Shown piece by piece: positions 20,324 through 30,186 of a stretch of DNA of 64,000 nucleotides; the first letter of the stretch is position 1, and each line of letters begins with the position of its first letter. Made by a program: the position numbers and the translations under genes. Source of the DNA: an uncultured Rubripirellula sp. (lineage in GTDB: Bacteria > Planctomycetota > Planctomycetia > Pirellulales > Pirellulaceae); contig CALJHC010000003.1 of assembly GCA_938075415.1 (NCBI GenBank), forward strand, positions 310,001 through 374,000. The letters run 5' to 3'. Under the pieces are notes generated by a model, which worked only from the letters and a program-made list of their open reading frames with translations, searched no databases and was not told the DNA's origin.

Positions 20324-20603
20324 GATGAATCCTCGTTATGCAACAAACCATCAGCCAATTCGACAGGAACAACCGACTATTGTCATGCAGTAGCAATTCA
20401 TGCGCCGGTCAACTCACCTTCAAACCGAAGACGCTGAACTTCGAATGAAAAACTGGTGAATTCGTTTTCCTGGCAACCTTTTCTCCTCTTGAAGGCAATC
20501 TGCACCAAGCCTTGGATGATTGAAAACATCCACTGGGTTCATGCCCCGAAATCGGCATCGCCGCCACTCCGATCTCAACAAAACAAATCAAGTGATCCGC
20601 CTC
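20324..20603. other. Intergenic, 0.28 kb
   Basis: Region upstream of the metallopeptidase gene and downstream of the M28 peptidase gene. I see no gene or clear signal. Confidence 0.35.
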
Positions 20604-23600
20604 TTAATCTCGCGAAGTTGGCGTGACCTTCATGGTCACCGTTTTCTCCCCCCTCTGGACAACAATGATCACTTCTTCACCAATTTTCAAAGCTTCGATC
20701 GCGTAAGTGTAGTCATAGATATCCTCTATTTTTTTCCCAGCCAATTGAACAATGACGTCACCACTCAAAACACCTGCTTCGGCTGCGGGCCCCTCCTTCG
20801 CCACACCGCTCAACTTCAGGCCTTTCACGTCACCGGCCACATAATCAGGAATCGTACCTAGGTAGGCAGTCAACCGAGCTCGGGGAGCATCCTTGCCTGC
20901 TGAGTCACCCTCGTCGAGCTTGAAGGCCGGGGCCTGCTTGGACGTTAACAGACCTCGAGTGATTAACGCCATTAGATTTGCAATTTTTGCAGCTCCCTCA
21001 TAATTCAACTTATCGGCTGTATCACGCGGCGTGTGATAGTCCTCATGGGCGCCGGTGAACGCTGATAGGATCGGTACTTCACGACCAACGAATGCCGACG
21101 TGTCGGTGGGCAATCGAGAACTCGCCTTATCCAATCTCAAAGGAAGTCCAACCGGTAAATTTCTCCTCTGAACTTCACCTGCAAAACCTGGCGAAGAACC
21201 AATGCCTTGGATCACAAGATTTTCTCGTAGTCTTCCAACCATATCCAAGTTGAGGTACGCGGCGACCGCTGCGGTCAGCGATACCTCTTCGGCTGAGGAT
21301 CCATGTGAGTGAGCTTGATCAACGCCTTTGGGCTGCTCACCGTCCGTCTGCTCGCCCTCTACGACACGGTTGGCTTCAGGATAAAGAGTGAAGAAGTCAT
21401 TCACATAGGCTTTGGAGCCGAATAGCCCAAGCTCCTCACCGCTCCAAGCCGCGATCATGAGATCACGTTGACTGTTCAAACGTCCCAATCGTTTTTCCGC
21501 GGCAAAATACTGAGCAATCTCCAACATCGCGGCAACACCACTTGCGTTGTCGTCGGCACCCGCATGTACCTGATCGGCCTCGTCTTCCTTCGCGAGTGAG
21601 CTACTGCTTCCCCCAATTCCCAAGTGATCAATGTGAGCACCGACAATAGCGAAGGGACGATCATCATTCGGCTGATCGCCGGCGGGCAACCTTGCAATCA
21701 CATTACGTCCTTGCCCCGTTCGTCTCTCAATGATGAAATCAGCACCCACCTTGACGGCCTCGATGGCAAAACCCATTTGCATTGCACCTTCGTCAAGAGA
21801 CTTCTGCAAATCAGCAAGTTTTTCCCCAGACGTTGATAGAATCTTTTCGGCAACTTCATTGGTCACACTGACCGCCGCGATACTGACGCTCGCTTGCGAG
21901 GCATCACGATCAAATCGGATCAATTGGTTCTTGACCTGGCTCGTCGGACCGGCGACAAAAATCACACCGCGAGCCCCAAGGTCGCGAGCAATCGTCACCT
22001 TTCGTCTGGGAGAACTGTACCTCGCCATTCTCTGGCGAGTCTCTGGCGTAATGTCCTGCGGTAAATCACGAAACATCAATACCCATTGTCCAGCCACATT
22101 CAGATGGACGTAGCTGTCGTAATCATCAGCTTCATCGCCCCCGGGCACCTGCAATCCGTAACCTGCAAACACGACGCCCGTCTCAGGAAGCTCACCCTGC
22201 TTCGAAAAAGAAAGTGGCACAAAGTCCTCTTCTAAAATCAATGCATGGTCTCCGACAGTCATTTTGTTACCTTCGAGCAATCGCGAACCCGCCGGAAAAT
22301 CAAACGAATGAAAGAAGGTCCCGTCTTCTCCGGCTGGTAAGTAGCCCAAACTTTCCAGATAAGCTGCAACGTAGGCGGTCGCTCGTTTTTCCCCAGGCGT
22401 TCCCGTCAGCCTACCTCCCAAGTCAGTTCGTGTTAGAAAATCGACATGCCGCATGACGTCGGTGGGTGAAAAATCCGGGCTCGAGGCCTCAACTGCGGCC
22501 AACGCAGCTTTCCGATCGTTCACATTCTCTGATTCGTTGAGGCCCAACAAATCTCGCGCTAACGCATCATCCCAGCCCGCCATGAAAATCTGCGACTGTT
22601 TTTTAGGCGTTCGCGTGGAGGTCCAAGAGATGCGTTTACCATCTGGCAAGAAAACCGGCAGCCCGTCGAATCCATCGGTGTAGGTCGCTCGAACGGGGTC
22701 CCCAACTCCATCGGAACGAACGAGGTAGAGCTCGAAATTGCCGAAACCATGCCGGTTGGTGGTGAAGACAAGATAGTCTCCACTGGGGTGAAAATAAGGC
22801 GCCCAGCTCATCGCACCTAAACTGGTTAGACGCTTCACATCTGAGCCATCAATTTTCATGGTGAAAATCTCAGCCGATGCGCCATCCTCTGAAAACCTTC
22901 TCCAACACAGTTGCTTGCCGTCCGCGGAAAAGAAGGGCCCCCCATCGTAACCAGGAACATCGGTCAATCGTTTTAAATTCGTTCCATCCGCATCCATGAT
23001 GTAAAGATCAATCATGTAAGCAGGATCAATCTCAAACATCTCTTTGGCACGACCGGTCAACGGCTCCACATATGCCGCTCGGTTTGACGCAAAGACAATT
23101 TTGGATCCATCGGGACTGTAACTGGCCTCCGCATCATAACCAACAGCACTGGTTAGCTGACGATACTGCTCCGTACCGGGAACTGTTTCGTACAGATCAA
23201 ACGTTTTGTCGTAATCCCAAGCGTACCGCCTTTCCTTGCCGCTTTCACGCAAAGCAATCTCATCTGCCTGTTTGTTTCGAGCCTCCGGGTCACCCTGAGT
23301 GCTTGCAAACAAGACCTTCTTTCCTGCTGGATGAATCCATGCACAAGTTGTCTTACCGAACCCGGGTGAGACACGATTCAGATCACCTGTCTCAAAATCC
23401 GTTAGATAGATTTGATAGAAAGGATTAGTTGGATCTCGTTCACTTTGAAAGACCATTCGAGTGCCGTCTGCACTGAAATAACCTTCACCCGCCCGACGAC
23501 CATCAAAGGTGATTTGCCGTGGGGTTTGGATTAGACGCGACTCGGCCTCACGAGATTCTGCTTCGGTCAATGCTTCAGAATCCAATTGCTGCCCGAACGT

Positions 23601-23666
23601 GCTTGCCGCGCCAAGAACAAGAAACAGTGGCAAGGCAATGATCATCTCGACAAATCGTTTCACCAT
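20604..23666 (-). CDS. Secreted M28 aminopeptidase with propeller, PA and PDZ domains
   Basis: A 1020-residue exported enzyme. A signal peptide (about 1-25) is followed by six TolB/PD40-type beta-propeller repeats (FSADGTRMVFQS, YSPDGSKIVFAS, FHPSGDYLVFTT, FLPDGKRISWTS and others), then a protease-associated domain at about 440-600. The M28 zinc peptidase domain at about 650-880 is complete: IVGAHIDHLG, GADDNASG, WSGEELGLFG, LNLDMVG and EDYHTPRDTADKL, which cover the five metal ligands and the catalytic Glu. A C-terminal PDZ domain (about 920-1015, LKLSGVAKEGPAAEAGVLSGDVI) closes the chain. ATG start. It likely trims peptides in the periplasm or outside the cell. Confidence 0.93.
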   Translation of the reverse strand: MVKRFVEMIIALPLFLVLGAASTFGQQLDSEALTEAESREAESRLIQTPRQITFDGRRAGEGYFSADGTRMVFQSERDPTNPFYQIYLTDFETGDLNRVSPGFGKTTCAWIHPAGKKVLFASTQGDPEARNKQADEIALRESGKERRYAWDYDKTFDLYETVPGTEQYRQLTSAVGYDAEASYSPDGSKIVFASNRAAYVEPLTGRAKEMFEIDPAYMIDLYIMDADGTNLKRLTDVPGYDGGPFFSADGKQLCWRRFSEDGASAEIFTMKIDGSDVKRLTSLGAMSWAPYFHPSGDYLVFTTNRHGFGNFELYLVRSDGVGDPVRATYTDGFDGLPVFLPDGKRISWTSTRTPKKQSQIFMAGWDDALARDLLGLNESENVNDRKAALAAVEASSPDFSPTDVMRHVDFLTRTDLGGRLTGTPGEKRATAYVAAYLESLGYLPAGEDGTFFHSFDFPAGSRLLEGNKMTVGDHALILEEDFVPLSFSKQGELPETGVVFAGYGLQVPGGDEADDYDSYVHLNVAGQWVLMFRDLPQDITPETRQRMARYSSPRRKVTIARDLGARGVIFVAGPTSQVKNQLIRFDRDASQASVSIAAVSVTNEVAEKILSTSGEKLADLQKSLDEGAMQMGFAIEAVKVGADFIIERRTGQGRNVIARLPAGDQPNDDRPFAIVGAHIDHLGIGGSSSSLAKEDEADQVHAGADDNASGVAAMLEIAQYFAAEKRLGRLNSQRDLMIAAWSGEELGLFGSKAYVNDFFTLYPEANRVVEGEQTDGEQPKGVDQAHSHGSSAEEVSLTAAVAAYLNLDMVGRLRENLVIQGIGSSPGFAGEVQRRNLPVGLPLRLDKASSRLPTDTSAFVGREVPILSAFTGAHEDYHTPRDTADKLNYEGAAKIANLMALITRGLLTSKQAPAFKLDEGDSAGKDAPRARLTAYLGTIPDYVAGDVKGLKLSGVAKEGPAAEAGVLSGDVIVQLAGKKIEDIYDYTYAIEALKIGEEVIIVVQRGEKTVTMKVTPTSRD

Positions 23667-24250
23667 CTAACTCGACTCATCCAAAAAGGTGTAAAGCGTT
23701 GACGGTCGATGTGACCGCCATTCCAGAAATTGTAACTGACCTCGATAACCGCATCCTGACCTCAATGCACAAGCACGAGTATTCGTTCACGAGGCAACTG
23801 AGGGCAGGACTTCGTCAAGAACATGCCTCGAACACAACCGCACTGATCCTACCTCCGATGATCCAGTGATAAGCTGTACTATTTCAGTTTAGCGGAATCC
23901 CCATAGCATCGTTGATCTGACCGGCCACCAAATGTGCGACGCACCGCCGGAGCCACGGTGGATCGGAATTTTCCGAAGAAAACCAGTCTGGGCGACGGCG
24001 GTTCATTGATCTCGCTTTTGCGCTTCGCATGACAAGCCCCAAGCCTTGAAGTGAACAAGCCTGAATCCATCGAGCTAAAAAAAAGCATTCAGACCAAACC
24101 AGACCAGCCGTTTGACGGGCGCAACAAAATCAATCCGCGACTGTTGATGCATCCTACTGAACTGGGGTCTTGCCGAAACCTCTTCGGGTCATCTCGCTGA
24201 TAATCAACCCTCTGAACTTTTCTAAAAAGTCATCGATCTGTTGGGAACCA
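23667..24250. other. Intergenic, 0.58 kb
   Basis: Upstream region of the M28 peptidase gene. A short minus-strand frame at 23879-24088 encodes a low-similarity, Arg/Ser-rich peptide and is not supported. I see no RNA gene or hairpin. Confidence 0.4.
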
Positions 24251-24661
24251 TCAGTTCAAACGACCCGCTGGGGCTAAGCCCTGCGCCCCTCTCAAACAAA
24301 TCAAATCTTCCGTCCATTTTGAAAAACATTGCCGACGCTCTCGTTCCGATGTAAAGATCCGGACTGTCTGAATACTGTAACGAATGTCATCTTTGACCAG
24401 ACCTGAAACATACCGATAGTCCGGCTCACCGCCTGGATGCTCCTCAGAAGATCCGTCAGGGCGTACGCGAACCATCGCCTCAAAGCGATAGACCTGAAGC
24501 CAACCTGGACGCTGCAGGGCGACAAGCCTCACGTTCTGAAGCTTCGCGGTTTGCCCGAAAAAACCTTGTTCGGTCATGTGTTTCCGGATTGCCATCTCCA
24601 TGTCACGGTCACCGCACCAATCGTCCCATCGCTTTCGTAGGTGTTGAAACCAACTTTTCAT
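24251..24661 (-). CDS. Hypothetical protein
   Basis: A 136-residue soluble protein I do not recognise. The start is well supported: ATG with AAGGTGA about 8 bp upstream. The composition looks like a real protein: an amphipathic, aromatic-rich N-terminus (SWFQHLRKRWDDWC), then alternating strands (VRLVALQRPGWLQVYRFEAMVRVRP) and a polar middle, with four cysteines. No signal peptide or membrane segment is seen. It is separated from its upstream neighbour by the strong terminator at 24987-25034, so it is probably transcribed alone. Confidence 0.65.
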   Translation of the reverse strand: MKSWFQHLRKRWDDWCGDRDMEMAIRKHMTEQGFFGQTAKLQNVRLVALQRPGWLQVYRFEAMVRVRPDGSSEEHPGGEPDYRYVSGLVKDDIRYSIQTVRIFTSERERRQCFSKWTEDLICLRGAQGLAPAGRLN

Positions 24662-24800
24662 GATGAGTCACCTTTGCAACAGGGAAGGGCAGGGAATTCG
24701 TGAAGGGATCACGCTTCAAGGTAGGATAGATAAGTGTAAAGGAGGTATTGGTGTCGTCACGAAAGGCCTTCGGCAGAGAACTTAACAAGGTCCACGTTTT

Positions 24801-24817
24801 CGTGATCTCGAATCACG
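24801..24817. other. Small perfect hairpin
   Basis: CGTGAT and ATCACG pair around a 5-nt loop. It overlaps the start of the adjacent 13-bp tandem duplication and lies about 140 bp upstream of the 24251-24661 gene on its promoter side. Function unknown. Confidence 0.4.
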
Positions 24818-24840
24818 ATCTCCAGTTACGATCTCCAGTT
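24815..24840. repeat. Tandem duplication, 2 x 13 bp
   Basis: Two perfect adjacent copies of ACGATCTCCAGTT. Confidence 0.9.
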
Positions 24841-24986
24841 AAGCTGCCCGAACCCCAAACCTTTCTCAGCGATAACCGCCCATTCCCTAGTATTCGAAAC
24901 AGTCGTTACTCCGCATTGAGACGCATCGTCTTAACCAATGTATCGGTCGCTGACTGCAGAGGGATGCCAGAACAAGTTTCTCACAA

Positions 24987-25034
24987 ACTAAAAAAGGGGT
25001 GACCCATCTACCGATGAGTTACCCCTTTTTAGTT
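24987..25034 (-). terminator. Bidirectional intrinsic terminator
   Basis: A long near-perfect inverted repeat. A-rich AAAAAGGGGTGAC pairs with GTTACCCCTTTTT, the pairing continues outward through AACT/AGTT, and an inner CATC/GATG stem tops the hairpin. A and T runs on both sides allow termination in either direction. It lies 60 bp after the DUF3500 stop on the minus strand. Confidence 0.85.
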
Positions 25035-25094
25035 GAATCAAATCAATCCGAATACAATGTCGCACCAGATCGAATTTTGCCTGAGAAAAATGAA

Positions 25095-26126
25095 TTACTC
25101 GATGCTTAAATCAAAATCGCCCGTAAGATCGCGCCAAACGCAATGGATATGATTTGCAGGGTTACCAGCTGGGTCAGCTTGCGTGTTAACCAATTCAATG
25201 AGGAATCCCTCTCCACGGACTCGATAGTAATGCCCAATGCCTGGCTTCATGGCGCCGGCCCACGCGAAATGAATGTTTTTCCAACCAGCTTTCCGGATCA
25301 ATTCTCGTCGCTCCTTGGCCACTGGCTCAGCAACCACTCCGGAGTAAACACTCACCAACTTCTTGAGCAAAGATTGCTGCTTCTGTTTTAATTCAGAGAA
25401 AGCAATTCCCTCCGGTTCTCCGACCAATGCCTGAACTTCGCCAGCAAAACGAATTTCAGCTGGGGCTTCTTCAGCAATCATGGCAATTTCTAATTGTTCC
25501 GTCGAAAGAGAATTAACCAATTCAAACGCCAACTCTTCTTCGCCTCGTAGAACTCGAGCACCTTTCCCCAAGGGACCACTTACATCATCCATGACGATGG
25601 CTGGATTCGAGGCGAAAAACTGAGGTGTGCTGTCAACAACTCGACCACCACGACAAACAAAGTTCAACGAAACATGATGCCCCTCAAAGCTCAGCCCCCA
25701 AGCATCAGAATCACTTGGCTCACCGAAGATGGTCACGAAGTACTTTTCTGGGTCACGAGCCCAATTGCGATCTTCACCCTCCATCTCGCGAAGCACACCC
25801 TCCAGCATCATGATCTTACTGGTCCTGTCATAGCCTGACTCGCTCAATGCGGCACGCAGCAAGCGTAAAGCGGCCGTTCGTTGGGCGGAATTCATCTCAC
25901 TGAGAACCAAGCCCTTGCGTGACTTCTTGGGGATGAAGTGCCAATCAACCCGCTTGGGTGAATCGTAGGGCATCAAAGCCAAGTCTTTCTGCCCTTCATC
26001 AAGCGATCCGAGAAATGCATCGGCGAACACCCTCATCTGTTTCCCAGGCGGATCGGACTTCTTCATTCCAACCAAGACGCAACTAACAACAACAAGGACA
26101 CAAAGGATTGTCTTTAAGAAACGCAT
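25095..26126 (-). CDS. DUF3500 family protein
   Basis: A 343-residue protein matching DUF3500 along most of its length. N-terminal membrane or signal segment (about 1-22, LKTILCVLVVVSCVLVGM), then family landmarks: RKGLVLSEMNSAQRTAA, IMMLEGVLREME, RDPEKYFVTIFGEP, WGLSFEGHHVSLNF, the HYYRVRGEGFLIELVNTQ core, and near the C-terminus NHIHCVWRDLTGDF. Many conserved His and Glu are kept (EGHH, NHIH), suggesting a metal site, but no reaction is known. ATG start. It is followed by a strong terminator, so it is monocistronic. Confidence 0.88.
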   Translation of the reverse strand: MRFLKTILCVLVVVSCVLVGMKKSDPPGKQMRVFADAFLGSLDEGQKDLALMPYDSPKRVDWHFIPKKSRKGLVLSEMNSAQRTAALRLLRAALSESGYDRTSKIMMLEGVLREMEGEDRNWARDPEKYFVTIFGEPSDSDAWGLSFEGHHVSLNFVCRGGRVVDSTPQFFASNPAIVMDDVSGPLGKGARVLRGEEELAFELVNSLSTEQLEIAMIAEEAPAEIRFAGEVQALVGEPEGIAFSELKQKQQSLLKKLVSVYSGVVAEPVAKERRELIRKAGWKNIHFAWAGAMKPGIGHYYRVRGEGFLIELVNTQADPAGNPANHIHCVWRDLTGDFDLSIE

Positions 26127-26535
26127 ATCAAGAATTCGTAATGAGGGGGAATGTGCAGGGAAATTTGATTCAAGCGGAACAAGGCTCGAATCGGCAGGTC
26201 AGTTCGGCAATGCCGCAAACTTCAAGAGCATATCACGCTCCGGACCCGTAAGCCATCATGCGTCCCAATTCGCCTCCTGGAGCCCCGGTTACGACCTAAA
26301 TCATCAATCAACGAAACAAAAATTCGTCGTATCAATCGCACTCAGGCAAGAAACGTCTCACGACAACGTTTACCATAGACGTGGCGGATAAGATCGTTCA
26401 CTTGAAGGATCACCCAATTCGCCGCTGCCCAGATGATCAGCCGCTACCCAGATGATCAAATTCCCAAAAGTAAAGAGCCACGGCGAATTCACACTTGCAC
26501 CGACGACACCTGATTCCTCAGCCATTTGAAACCTC
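26127..26535. other. Intergenic, 0.41 kb
   Basis: Divergent region between the DUF3500 and methyltransferase genes. It contains the 19-bp tandem duplication at 26421-26458. I see no RNA gene. Confidence 0.4.
26421..26458. repeat. Tandem duplication, 2 x 19 bp
   Basis: Two adjacent copies of a 19-bp unit beginning GCCGCT and ending CAGATGATCA. They differ at one position (G or A at the seventh base). Confidence 0.9.
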
Positions 26536-27207
26536 ATGCCAATACCAAGAACCCCCGAACCAAAACCGGAAAACGCATATCAAGAGGCTTTGGAATATCA
26601 AAGAATGAACCATGAGTCGGTGAATCGACGCTTCGTCGAGGAATTACTCGCTGGTCCAATCGGTCCCCGCCTTATTGACCTTGGATGCGGACCGGCGGGT
26701 ATCCCGATTGAACTCTGCCGGCAAGTTGAGGAAGTTGAAATCCTGGCAATCGACGAGGAGGTTGAAATGCTGGAACTTGCAAAACGCGAAATCGACGCTG
26801 CAGGTCTTCTCGAACGTGTCATGCTGGCCCAAGGGGATGCCTGTGATTTGGATTGGTTAGACAGCGAGGTGGCCGACACAGTGATCAGTAACAGCCTTTT
26901 GCACCATCTCGACACCCCCTCGGATGGACTCACCACTGCCGTCACGTTGACAAAACCGGGCGGCAGAATTTTCATCCGAGACCTCGCCAGACCAACCTCA
27001 ACCGATGAGGTTGAGCAACTTGTCTCTGACTACAGCGGCAAGGAGTCGGACGAGGCACAACAACTTTTCCGACAATCCTTACACGCGGCTCTGACAATCG
27101 ACGAAATTCGCGAGATCGGCAGGGGACTAGGCATTCAAAACGATCACGTTCAAATGACTAGCGACCGTCACTGGACAATTGACTGGGCAAAGCCTCAATC
27201 GCAATAG
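26536..27207 (+). CDS. Class I SAM-dependent methyltransferase
   Basis: A 223-residue protein with a Rossmann methyltransferase fold. Motif I is LIDLGCGPAGIPIEL (about 48-62), the acidic residue ending beta2 is in ILAIDEEVEML, motif II region is LAQGDACDL, motif III is VISNSLLHHLDTP, and PGGRIFIRDLARP is the post-motif loop. It resembles the Methyltransf_11/25 group that methylates small molecules, with no clear substrate. ATG start without a strong ribosome-binding site. It stands 100 bp upstream of thyA on the same strand, but a shared role is not evident. Confidence 0.85.
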   Translation: MPIPRTPEPKPENAYQEALEYQRMNHESVNRRFVEELLAGPIGPRLIDLGCGPAGIPIELCRQVEEVEILAIDEEVEMLELAKREIDAAGLLERVMLAQGDACDLDWLDSEVADTVISNSLLHHLDTPSDGLTTAVTLTKPGGRIFIRDLARPTSTDEVEQLVSDYSGKESDEAQQLFRQSLHAALTIDEIREIGRGLGIQNDHVQMTSDRHWTIDWAKPQSQ

Positions 27208-27310
27208 AGTCACAGACCAATCATTGCGACGCTCAGGGTCAACAGCCCAACAACTATTTTGAGCCTCCCTCTCACCCTCTTTTTCTTCGTCTTCGACAAA
27301 CATCCGTAGC

Positions 27311-28105
27311 ATGCGCACCTACCTAGAACTATTGGACGAAGTCCTCCACCATGGCTTGGATCGAGATGATCGAACAGGCGTCGGCACTCGCGGTCTGTTC
27401 GGCCGCCAAATCCGATTTGATCTCGAGCAGGGATTCCCACTGCTGACAACCAAACGAGTCCACCTGAAATCAGTCATCTACGAACTGCTTTGGTTTCTTC
27501 GCGGGGACACCAATACCGGTTGGCTGAAAAAGAATGGTGTTTCCATCTGGGATGAATGGGCAGATCCAGACGGCAACTTGGGGCCAGTTTATGGGCACCA
27601 GTGGCGTTCTTGGCAAAAAGCTGATGGGCAAGTGATTGACCAAATCACTCAGGTCGAAAATGAAATCCGAAAAAATCCCCAATCACGACGATTGATCGTT
27701 TCGGCCTGGAATGTTGGTCAGATCGAAGAAATGGCCCTGCCACCATGCCATCTGCTGTTTCAGTTCTATGTCGCTGGGGATCGACTGTCCTGCCAACTCT
27801 ATCAACGAAGCGCCGATATCTTCCTTGGGGTCCCGTTCAACATCGCGAGCTATGCATTACTGACCATGATGATGGCAAAGCAAACCGGGCTGCGACCTGG
27901 TGAATTTGTCCACACATTCGGAGATGTTCACCTGTACCGAAATCATTTTGATCAAGCCAAGGAACAATTAAATAGGCATCCGCGACCACTGGCCAAAATG
28001 CAAATTCGGTCCGAGGCAAAATCAATGAGTGACTACCAATTCGAAGATTTTGTCATGGAGGGCTATGACCCTCACCCCGCGATCAAAGCACCCGTCGCGG
28101 TCTAA
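27311..28105 (+). CDS. thyA: Thymidylate synthase
   Basis: A 264-residue enzyme, the usual bacterial ThyA length. It makes dTMP from dUMP using methylenetetrahydrofolate. Active-site Cys lies in [11 protein letters not shown], and [20 protein letters not shown] gives the phosphate and folate contacts. [14 protein letters not shown] and the C-terminal APVAV are also present. ATG start. folA follows on the same strand and recycles the dihydrofolate produced, a common pairing. A 321-bp gap with a tandem repeat separates them, so separate promoters are possible. Confidence 0.98.
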   Translation: MRTYLELLDEVLHHGLDRDDRTGVGTRGLFGRQIRFDLEQGFPLLTTKRVHLKSVIYELLWFLRGDTNTGWLKKNGVSIWDEWADPDGNLGPVYGHQWRSWQKADGQVIDQITQVENEIRKNPQSRRLIVSAWNVGQIEEMALPPCHLLFQFYVAGDRLSCQLYQRSADIFLGVPFNIASYALLTMMMAKQTGLRPGEFVHTFGDVHLYRNHFDQAKEQLNRHPRPLAKMQIRSEAKSMSDYQFEDFVMEGYDPHPAIKAPVAV

Positions 28106-28426
28106 AAAACAAGCAAGCCATCAACCTTCAGTCGTCTTTCGAACACCGATTCACTGATTGAGAACAGAAAGACACCTCCGAATCAAAATATCCTGAGAGC
28201 CCATTTGCTGACGAGCTGGCCCAATTTGCATGGGCAATCCTGAAGCCCCTTTTGCGTCGGAGGTAAAGAGAGAGCCCCAACATCCTCTCAGGCCTTGCTT
28301 CATCTCAGGATTCTTTTTGGCCCGGATTTGATGCTGATTTTTGATCTAAATCATCTTTGCCTCCCTCACAATCATCGCACTAAATCGCCCGACACACTAA
28401 ATCGCCCGCACACTAAATCGCCCGAC
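28106..28426. other. thyA-folA spacer
   Basis: A 0.32-kb spacer. CCTGAGAG near 28191 and CTCTCAGG near 28285 could pair over about 95 nt, but I see no riboswitch consensus. The end is filled by the three-copy repeat just before the folA ATG. Confidence 0.4.
28378..28426. repeat. Tandem repeat, about 3 x 16 bp, abutting folA
   Basis: Three near-identical units with core CACTAAATCGCCCG (starting 28378, 28395 and 28411). The last one runs to the base before the folA ATG, so the repeat occupies the expected ribosome-binding region. Confidence 0.9.
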
Positions 28427-29023
28427 ATGATGGATAGCTCGACCCAACACCCTGACGAAGGTGCCCAAGAAAAAAAACGGGAGCCACTTTTATCCCCGAC
28501 TGAAACAAGGACCCCGAAAAAGGAACCCGTTGGCGACGGTGTTGCAGCACTTGTGGCAATGACCCGAGATGGAATCATCGGAAACAACGGGGATCTACCG
28601 TGGCGGCTCAGCAGTGACCTACGTCGCTTTAAGCAAATCACGATGGGTGGCGTTCTGATCATGGGACGGAAAACCTATGATTCGATCGGTCGACCGCTGC
28701 CGGGCCGGAAAACCATTGTGCTGACCAGAAACGCAAATTGGCAACAAACCGGGGTTTTGACGGCATCCAACCCACGTGAAGCAATTGTTTTGTCAGGAGA
28801 ACAGAAAACTTTTGTGGTGGGCGGTGCCGAAATCTACCGACAACTGCTCCCATACTGCGATCAAATCTTGCTGACTCGAGTTCTGGCCGAAATAGAGGGC
28901 GATACCAAGATCGACCTGGATCTAACGGATTTCGAAGCATCTGAACGATCTGAGCACCCCGCTGGAGAGCGGGATGAGTACGCAACCGAATTCATTCGGT
29001 ACAAACGCAGGAAAAGATCATAA
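28427..29023 (+). CDS. folA: Dihydrofolate reductase with N-terminal extension
   Basis: A 198-residue NADPH-dependent reductase making tetrahydrofolate. The DHFR fold starts near residue 40 (VAALVAMTRDGIIGNNGDLPWRL), with LIMGRKTYDSIGRPLPGR and the cofactor motif FVVGGAEIYRQLLP. About 39 polar residues precede the fold, beyond the usual 160-residue enzyme. Start choice is uncertain: ATG 28427 and ATG 28430 are adjacent, and ATG 28331 would add residues encoded by the tandem repeat. The open frame to TTG 28295 is unlikely. It follows thyA and precedes the ribosomal protein genes. Confidence 0.93.
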   Translation: MMDSSTQHPDEGAQEKKREPLLSPTETRTPKKEPVGDGVAALVAMTRDGIIGNNGDLPWRLSSDLRRFKQITMGGVLIMGRKTYDSIGRPLPGRKTIVLTRNANWQQTGVLTASNPREAIVLSGEQKTFVVGGAEIYRQLLPYCDQILLTRVLAEIEGDTKIDLDLTDFEASERSEHPAGERDEYATEFIRYKRRKRS

Positions 29024-29166
29024 AAATGCGCCTTCGTCCCCATTGAGCAAAAAGGGGGCCGAAGGGTATATTTCGGGATCCTTGGTCGAAGCGTTGCCTG
29101 GACACTTGCTGTCGGCGCTGCGATTTTGCCTTCTTTGAGACACGGACCTTATACCGGAGCTAGGCT

Positions 29167-29550
29167 ATGCCCCGTCTGATGGGCGTCGATATTCCCAACG
29201 ATAAACAGATTCAATATTCCCTAACTTACCTCTATGGTGTCGGTTTAAACGTCGCCAGGGAGGCCTGTGAGAAGTTGGGCATTGATCCGACGCGGGCTGC
29301 CGGCGAAATTCAAGAAGAAGAACTTGGTCGCATCGCCGCGCTACTCGAGCGTGACTACACCGTTGAAGGCCCCTTGCGAAGGCAAGTGGCTCAAAACATA
29401 AGTCGTTTACGCGAAATCAGAAGTTACCGCGGCATGCGTCATCGCGCCAGCCTGCCGGTTCGAGGACAGCGAACGAAAACCAACTCGCGGACCCGCAAAG
29501 GTCCTCGAAAGACCGTTGCCGGCAAGAAGGGAGTGAAGGATCTTCGATAG
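29167..29550 (+). CDS. rpsM: 30S ribosomal protein S13
   Basis: A 127-residue small-subunit head protein that contacts the P-site tRNA and the large subunit. It has the typical MPRLMGVDIPNDKQI start, the H2TH region and the basic C-terminal tail RGQRTKTNSRTRKGPRKTVAGKKG. ATG with GGAG 7 bp upstream. First gene of the alpha-type operon here. No rpmJ or infA precedes it. Confidence 0.98.
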   Translation: MPRLMGVDIPNDKQIQYSLTYLYGVGLNVAREACEKLGIDPTRAAGEIQEEELGRIAALLERDYTVEGPLRRQVAQNISRLREIRSYRGMRHRASLPVRGQRTKTNSRTRKGPRKTVAGKKGVKDLR

Positions 29551-29611
29551 CCGTCGAACTCCGTCACACGTTTTTTTCCCAATGACATTCCAAGCAAGAT
29601 GAGACTTTGCC

Positions 29612-29995
<384 letters not shown>

Positions 29996-30186
29996 CCCCC
30001 AGTGGCGTGTTCGTTCCGTCGGGAATTCCCAAACAACTTCCCTTCGCTGCCTGCCTTGCAAAGATCGAACGTAAATTGCGACGGGTCAAACCCATCGACT
30101 CCTGAGAACATTTTCTGTCTCGGGAGTCTCTACCAAATCACTTCACCTCTCTAAATCTCTGCTTTCAGAACTGAGGTAATAACACG

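Larger units (their letters stand above)
24662..25094. other. Intergenic, 0.43 kb
   Basis: Region between two minus-strand genes. It contains a 6-bp-stem hairpin (24801-24817), a 13-bp tandem duplication (24815-24840) and the terminator of the DUF3500 gene (24987-25034). No gene is seen. Confidence 0.5.

Noticed and set aside
23879..24088. 69-residue minus frame
   Set aside because: No ribosome-binding site or homology recognised.
8861..28426. Octamer and 16-bp repeats as possible CRISPR arrays
   Set aside because: Units are adjacent or nearly so, have no unique spacers of 30 bp or more, and no cas gene is present.
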